Positions 12,999-15,833 of a DNA stretch of 15,833 bases are shown here, in pieces. The position numbers and the translations under genes were made by a program. This stretch comes from Bacteroidota bacterium. GTDB taxonomy: Bacteria; Bacteroidota; Bacteroidia; Flavobacteriales; Flavobacteriaceae. Location: NCBI GenBank assembly GCA_023457535.1, contig JAEWLN010000029.1:1-15833 (forward strand), written 5' to 3'. Position 1 is the stretch's first letter. Every line of letters starts with the position of its first letter. The notes below the pieces were generated by a model. The model was not told the DNA's origin, ran no database searches, and saw only the letters and a program-made list of their open reading frames with translations.

Positions 12999-14111
12999 AT
13001 GGATTTAAGCTTTTGGGAATTGAAAAATTGGTTCACCGGTGTTGATTACACGATCGTCGGCAGCGGAATTGTAGGGCTTCATGCAGCATTGCGTCTGCGC
13101 GAGCGCTTTCCCGAAGCCAAAATACTCGTGCTCGAAAAAGGCATGTTGCCACAGGGCGCGAGTACGAAAAACGCAGGGTTTGCGTGCTTCGGCAGCCTTT
13201 CGGAAATCCTCGACGATTTGCGAACGCATACCCTGGACGATGTGGTCGCGCTGATCCAAAAGCGTTGGCTTGGCCTGCAAATGCTGCGAAAAAGGCTGGG
13301 CGATAAGGCGCTCGACTTCAGGCCGTATGGCGGTTATGAATTATTTCTCCAACAGGATGAAACCGGCTATCGCGAATGTCTGGCGCGTATGCCGATGGTC
13401 AACGAAATCCTGCGGCCCTTTTTCAAATCCGATGTTTTTGCGAGGGAAGTCGACCGGTTTGGATTTGGCGGTGTACACGAATACCTTATTTTCAACCCGT
13501 TTGAAGCGCAAATCGACACAGGAGATATGATGCAGGCGCTGTTGCGCGAAGCCTATGCGGCCAATATACTGATTCTGAACCGTCAGGCCGTGGTTGATTT
13601 TTCCGATACCACGGGCGGTGTGGAGGTCGCGCTCGAAGGGTTTTCGTTCAAGACCCGCAAGATACTGTTTACAACCAACGGATTCGCGTCCAAGCTCACC
13701 CAGGGTGCGGTAAAACCTGCGCGCGCGCAAGTCTTGATCACTGAACCGATCACAGGGCTCGACATCCGGGGCACATTCCACCTGGACCGCGGCTATTACT
13801 ATTTCAGGAATTACGGCAACCGGATATTGTTCGGAGGCGGCCGGAACCTGGACTTTGAAGGCGAGACTACCACGTCATTGGGCCAATCGGACGTCATCCA
13901 GCGTCAACTCGAACGACTTTTGCGCGAGGTCATCCTCCCCGGGCGGGACTTTGCGATCGAACACCGCTGGAGTGGCATCATGGGAATGGGCCCGACCAAA
14001 AAACCAATTGTCGAGCAAATGTCGGAAAACGTATATTGCGGCGTGCGGCTCGGCGGCATGGGCGTTGCCATCGGCAGTTTGATCGGAACCGAATTAGCAG
14101 ATCTGGTATGA
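12999..14111 (+). CDS. FAD-dependent oxidoreductase of the DAO (D-amino acid oxidase / DadA-like) family
   Basis: This 370-residue flavoprotein has an N-terminal Rossmann motif, TIVGSGIVGLHAALRL (18-33, dinucleotide fingerprint GSGIVG at 21-26), ending in the acidic residue of LVLEKG (43-48). QGASTKNAGFA (52-62) is the FAD-binding motif of the DAO family, and the C-terminus has GVRLGGMGVAIGSLIGTELA, also FAD-contacting. It would oxidise an amine or amino acid, transferring electrons to FAD; the substrate cannot be read from sequence. There is no signal peptide or transmembrane segment. Its TGA stop overlaps the mtgA start codon (ATGA), so the two genes are probably translated in a coupled manner. 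A glycine- or proline-type oxidase is an alternative naming. Confidence 0.85.
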   Translation: MDLSFWELKNWFTGVDYTIVGSGIVGLHAALRLRERFPEAKILVLEKGMLPQGASTKNAGFACFGSLSEILDDLRTHTLDDVVALIQKRWLGLQMLRKRLGDKALDFRPYGGYELFLQQDETGYRECLARMPMVNEILRPFFKSDVFAREVDRFGFGGVHEYLIFNPFEAQIDTGDMMQALLREAYAANILILNRQAVVDFSDTTGGVEVALEGFSFKTRKILFTTNGFASKLTQGAVKPARAQVLITEPITGLDIRGTFHLDRGYYYFRNYGNRILFGGGRNLDFEGETTTSLGQSDVIQRQLERLLREVILPGRDFAIEHRWSGIMGMGPTKKPIVEQMSENVYCGVRLGGMGVAIGSLIGTELADLV

Positions 14112-14794
14112 AAAAGAGATTCCAAAAAATAAAGCGCTTTTTGCTCAAAGTCCTGTTGTGGTTCATCGGACTCTCGCTGTTTGGCGTGATTTTTTTTCGG
14201 TTTATTCCGGTTTTTTACACCCCGCTGATGTCGATTCGTGCCGTTGAGAACCTCTTTGAAGGCCAAGACATGATTTGCAGCCACGACTGGGTGCCGCTCG
14301 AAGAAATTTCGCCCAATTTGCAAAAGGCCGTTATCGCCAGTGAAGACGCCGGATTTTTCAAACACCACGGATTTGATTTCAACGCCATCCAAAAAGCGAT
14401 GAAAAGCAACGAAAAAGGGCGCAAGCTTCGCGGGGGCAGTACCATATCGCAGCAAACGGCCAAGAATGTGTTTCTATGGCAGGGCAGAAGTTGGCTGCGC
14501 AAAGGTCTCGAGGCGTGGTTTACCGTGTTGATCGAAATTTTCTGGAGCAAAGAGCGCATCATGGAAGTGTACCTGAACAGCATCGAAATGGGCAATGGCG
14601 TATACGGCGCCGAAGCCGCATCGCAGCATTGGTACCGCAAAAGCGCCAACGAACTTTCCAAACGCGAAGCCGCGGGGATTGCCGCCATTCTTCCCAATCC
14701 GAGAAAGTTTACAGCCACCAATTCATCGGCGCGCATCAACCGCAAAAAGGAGCGCGTGCTGGCCGGAATGGCATCGGTCAAACTCGACTATTGA
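14108..14794 (+). CDS. mtgA: Monofunctional biosynthetic peptidoglycan glycosyltransferase
   Basis: This 228-residue GT51 enzyme polymerises lipid II into glycan strands at the inner membrane without a transpeptidase domain. Residues 11-33 are a transmembrane anchor, and the rest faces the periplasm. Family motifs are VIASEDAGFFKHHGFD (75-90, catalytic Glu79), RGGSTISQQTAKN (108-120), RKGLEAWFTVLIE (131-143) and KERIMEVYLNSIEMG (148-162, second acidic residue Glu153). The start is fixed at 14108 because it gives a normal basic N-terminus before the anchor. The frame is open 24 codons further upstream, but that stretch lies within the oxidoreductase gene. It overlaps that gene by 4 bp. Confidence 0.95.
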   Translation: MKKRFQKIKRFLLKVLLWFIGLSLFGVIFFRFIPVFYTPLMSIRAVENLFEGQDMICSHDWVPLEEISPNLQKAVIASEDAGFFKHHGFDFNAIQKAMKSNEKGRKLRGGSTISQQTAKNVFLWQGRSWLRKGLEAWFTVLIEIFWSKERIMEVYLNSIEMGNGVYGAEAASQHWYRKSANELSKREAAGIAAILPNPRKFTATNSSARINRKKERVLAGMASVKLDY

Positions 14795-14832
14795 CAAAGG
14801 AGGGTTTTTGGCGTTAAAGCGCTGTTGCGATG

Positions 14833-14863
14833 TTGGTCCGATCGGATTTTTTGAATAATTTTA
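14833..14863 (+). promoter_or_regulatory. Candidate promoter of the AIM24-family gene
   Basis: TTG at 14833-14835 and TAATTTTA at 14856-14863 are spaced by 20 bases; the second differs from TAnnTTTG at the final base. A 10-bp palindrome, TCCGATCGGA (14837-14846), sits between the two elements, where an operator would be expected. The ATG is 25 bases downstream. Confidence 0.4.
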
Positions 14864-14888
14864 CGATCATCCAATTAAAAAACATCCC

Positions 14889-15689
14889 ATGTTAGCACAC
14901 GAAATTGATTACCAGATTTACGGCGAGGAAATGCAATACGTCGAGATTGAACTCGATCCGCAGGAAGTGGTCGTTGCCGAAGCCGGCAGCTTTATGATGA
15001 TGGACAACGGCATCCAGATGCAGACCATTTTTGGCGACGGCTCGCAGCAGCAGTCCGGCCTGTTCGGCAAGTTATTGTCGGCCGGGAAACGCGTCCTGAC
15101 CGGCGAGAGCTTGTTCATGACGGCCTACCAGAACCAGAACAATACCAAGAGCAAAGTTTGTTTTGCATCGCCTTATCCGGGCAAGATCCTGCCGATCGAC
15201 CTGACCGAATACCAGGGCAAGTTCATTTGCCAGAAAGATGCGTTCCTATGCGCAGCCAAAGGTGTTTCCGTGGGCATTGAGTTTTCACGCAAAATCGGCC
15301 GCGGACTTTTTGGCGGTGAAGGTTTCATCATGCAAAAAGTGGAAGGCGACGGAATGGCATTTGTCCACGCAGGCGGCACTTTGGCTAAAAAAGAACTCGG
15401 TCCGGGCCAGGTGCTCAAAGTAGACACCGGCTGTATCGTCGGGTTCACCAAAGACGTTGATTACGATATTGAGTTCATCGGCGGAATCAAAAATTCGCTG
15501 TTCGGCGGGGAAGGATTGTTCTTCGCGACGCTGCGCGGACCCGGAACCGTTTACGTGCAATCACTTCCGTTTAGTCGTCTGGCAGACCGCATCATCGCAT
15601 CGGCGCCCAAAGCAGGCGGAAGCAGCCGCGAAGAAGGCAGTTTGCTTGGCGGGCTGGGGAACCTGCTCGACGGCGACAACCGGTTCTAG
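14889..15689 (+). CDS. AIM24 / TIGR00266 family protein
   Basis: This 266-residue protein belongs to the AIM24 (TIGR00266) family, a beta-rich fold found in bacteria and, as Aim24, in fungal mitochondria; the bacterial function is not established. It begins MLAHEIDYQIYGEEMQYVEIELDP and has the recurrent family phrases VVAEAGSFMMMD (28-39) and GRGLFGGEGFIMQKVEGDGMAFVHAGG, with a second GLFGGEG-like block (SLFGGEGLFFATLRGPG) about 70 residues later. No signal peptide or membrane segment is apparent. The C-terminal 30 residues are Gly/Ser-rich and probably disordered. It appears to be a single-gene unit between its own promoter and a bidirectional terminator. Confidence 0.88.
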   Translation: MLAHEIDYQIYGEEMQYVEIELDPQEVVVAEAGSFMMMDNGIQMQTIFGDGSQQQSGLFGKLLSAGKRVLTGESLFMTAYQNQNNTKSKVCFASPYPGKILPIDLTEYQGKFICQKDAFLCAAKGVSVGIEFSRKIGRGLFGGEGFIMQKVEGDGMAFVHAGGTLAKKELGPGQVLKVDTGCIVGFTKDVDYDIEFIGGIKNSLFGGEGLFFATLRGPGTVYVQSLPFSRLADRIIASAPKAGGSSREEGSLLGGLGNLLDGDNRF

Positions 15690-15700
15690 AAATTTCAAAC

Positions 15701-15735
15701 AAAGAAAAGCCCGACATTTGCCGGGCTGTTTTTTT
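15701..15735. terminator. Bidirectional terminator between the AIM24-family gene and the convergent receptor gene
   Basis: AGCCCG (15708-15713) pairs with CGGGCT (15722-15727), with an 8-base loop, followed by G and seven T residues on the plus strand. An A-rich run before it (15701-15708) gives a T-rich tail in the minus direction. It sits exactly between two convergent genes and touches the stop codon at 15734. Confidence 0.88.
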
Positions 15736-15833
15736 AAATATGGAACTGGAAACCAAAGACGATGTTGCGCCCGATGTTCGGGATGCCGTCGTTTTTAAGC
15801 CGCGACAAATGGGCGATATAGCGTTTGTCGAGT
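15734..15833 (-). CDS. C-terminal end of a TonB-dependent-receptor-like outer membrane protein (partial)
   Basis: The minus strand reads 32 codons before the TAA at 15736-15734, ending with the residues YIAHLSRLKNDGIPNIGRN followed by IVFGFQFHI. An NxxDxRY-like start of the last strands, GIPNIGRN, and a final alternating hydrophobic strand ending in an aromatic-x-hydrophobic pattern are what the last beta-strands of TonB-dependent receptors look like. Such proteins import iron complexes, vitamin B12 or similar ligands across the outer membrane. Too little is visible to name the substrate. The remainder lies beyond the window. Another beta-barrel family is possible. Confidence 0.65.
   Translation of the reverse strand, partial: LDKRYIAHLSRLKNDGIPNIGRNIVFGFQFHI

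Overview
The window is ordinary flavobacterial chromosome (Bacteroidota, Flavobacteriaceae, probably Flavobacterium or a close relative). Evidence for this: the RbfA, bL32, riboflavin synthase and PdxA protein sequences are of the flavobacterial type; one secreted protease ends in a type IX secretion (T9SS) sorting domain; promoters fit the Bacteroidota TTG / TAnnTTTG pattern; and start codons lack clear Shine-Dalgarno sequences. Coding regions have a fairly balanced base composition, rather GC-rich for this family, while intergenic DNA is AT-rich. There is no prophage, CRISPR array, complete insertion sequence or plasmid module.

Layout, left to right. (1) The 5' part of rbfA on the minus strand, then 19 tandem copies of a 7-bp unit, then a methylmalonyl-CoA epimerase gene on the plus strand. 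(2) A long inverted repeat, a tRNA with CAU anticodon with its own promoter and terminator, and a tiny secreted or membrane protein whose C-terminus looks like a sorting tag. (3) Riboflavin synthase (minus), divergent from pdxA (plus). (4) The conserved block yceD/DUF177 - rpmF, a terminator, then fabH - accB - accC, for fatty acid initiation. (5) A 416-bp gene-free stretch (7144-7560) with two terminators, a structured module resembling an interspersed repeat, and a 117-bp segment bounded by perfect 15-bp inverted repeats. (6) Two secreted proteases on the minus strand: an S9 prolyl-oligopeptidase-type enzyme, and a 1070-residue metzincin with two FN3 domains, a GEVED domain and a T9SS tail. 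(7) A plus-strand pair overlapping by 4 bp, an FAD-dependent DAO-family oxidoreductase and the monofunctional transglycosylase mtgA. (8) An AIM24/TIGR00266 family gene, and the last codons of a convergent TonB-dependent-receptor-like gene.

The genes mostly serve separate housekeeping tasks: ribosome maturation, cofactors (riboflavin, PLP), malonyl-CoA supply and FabH condensation, cell wall synthesis and secreted proteolysis. Transcription units are well separated by clear hairpin terminators, several of them bidirectional between convergent genes. I found no convincing undescribed multi-gene system. The most unusual material is non-coding: the 117-bp inverted-repeat element, the structured module next to it, the heptamer array, and the 12-bp inverted repeat before the tRNA. 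The PID-CTERM-like mini-protein is the most interesting small gene.
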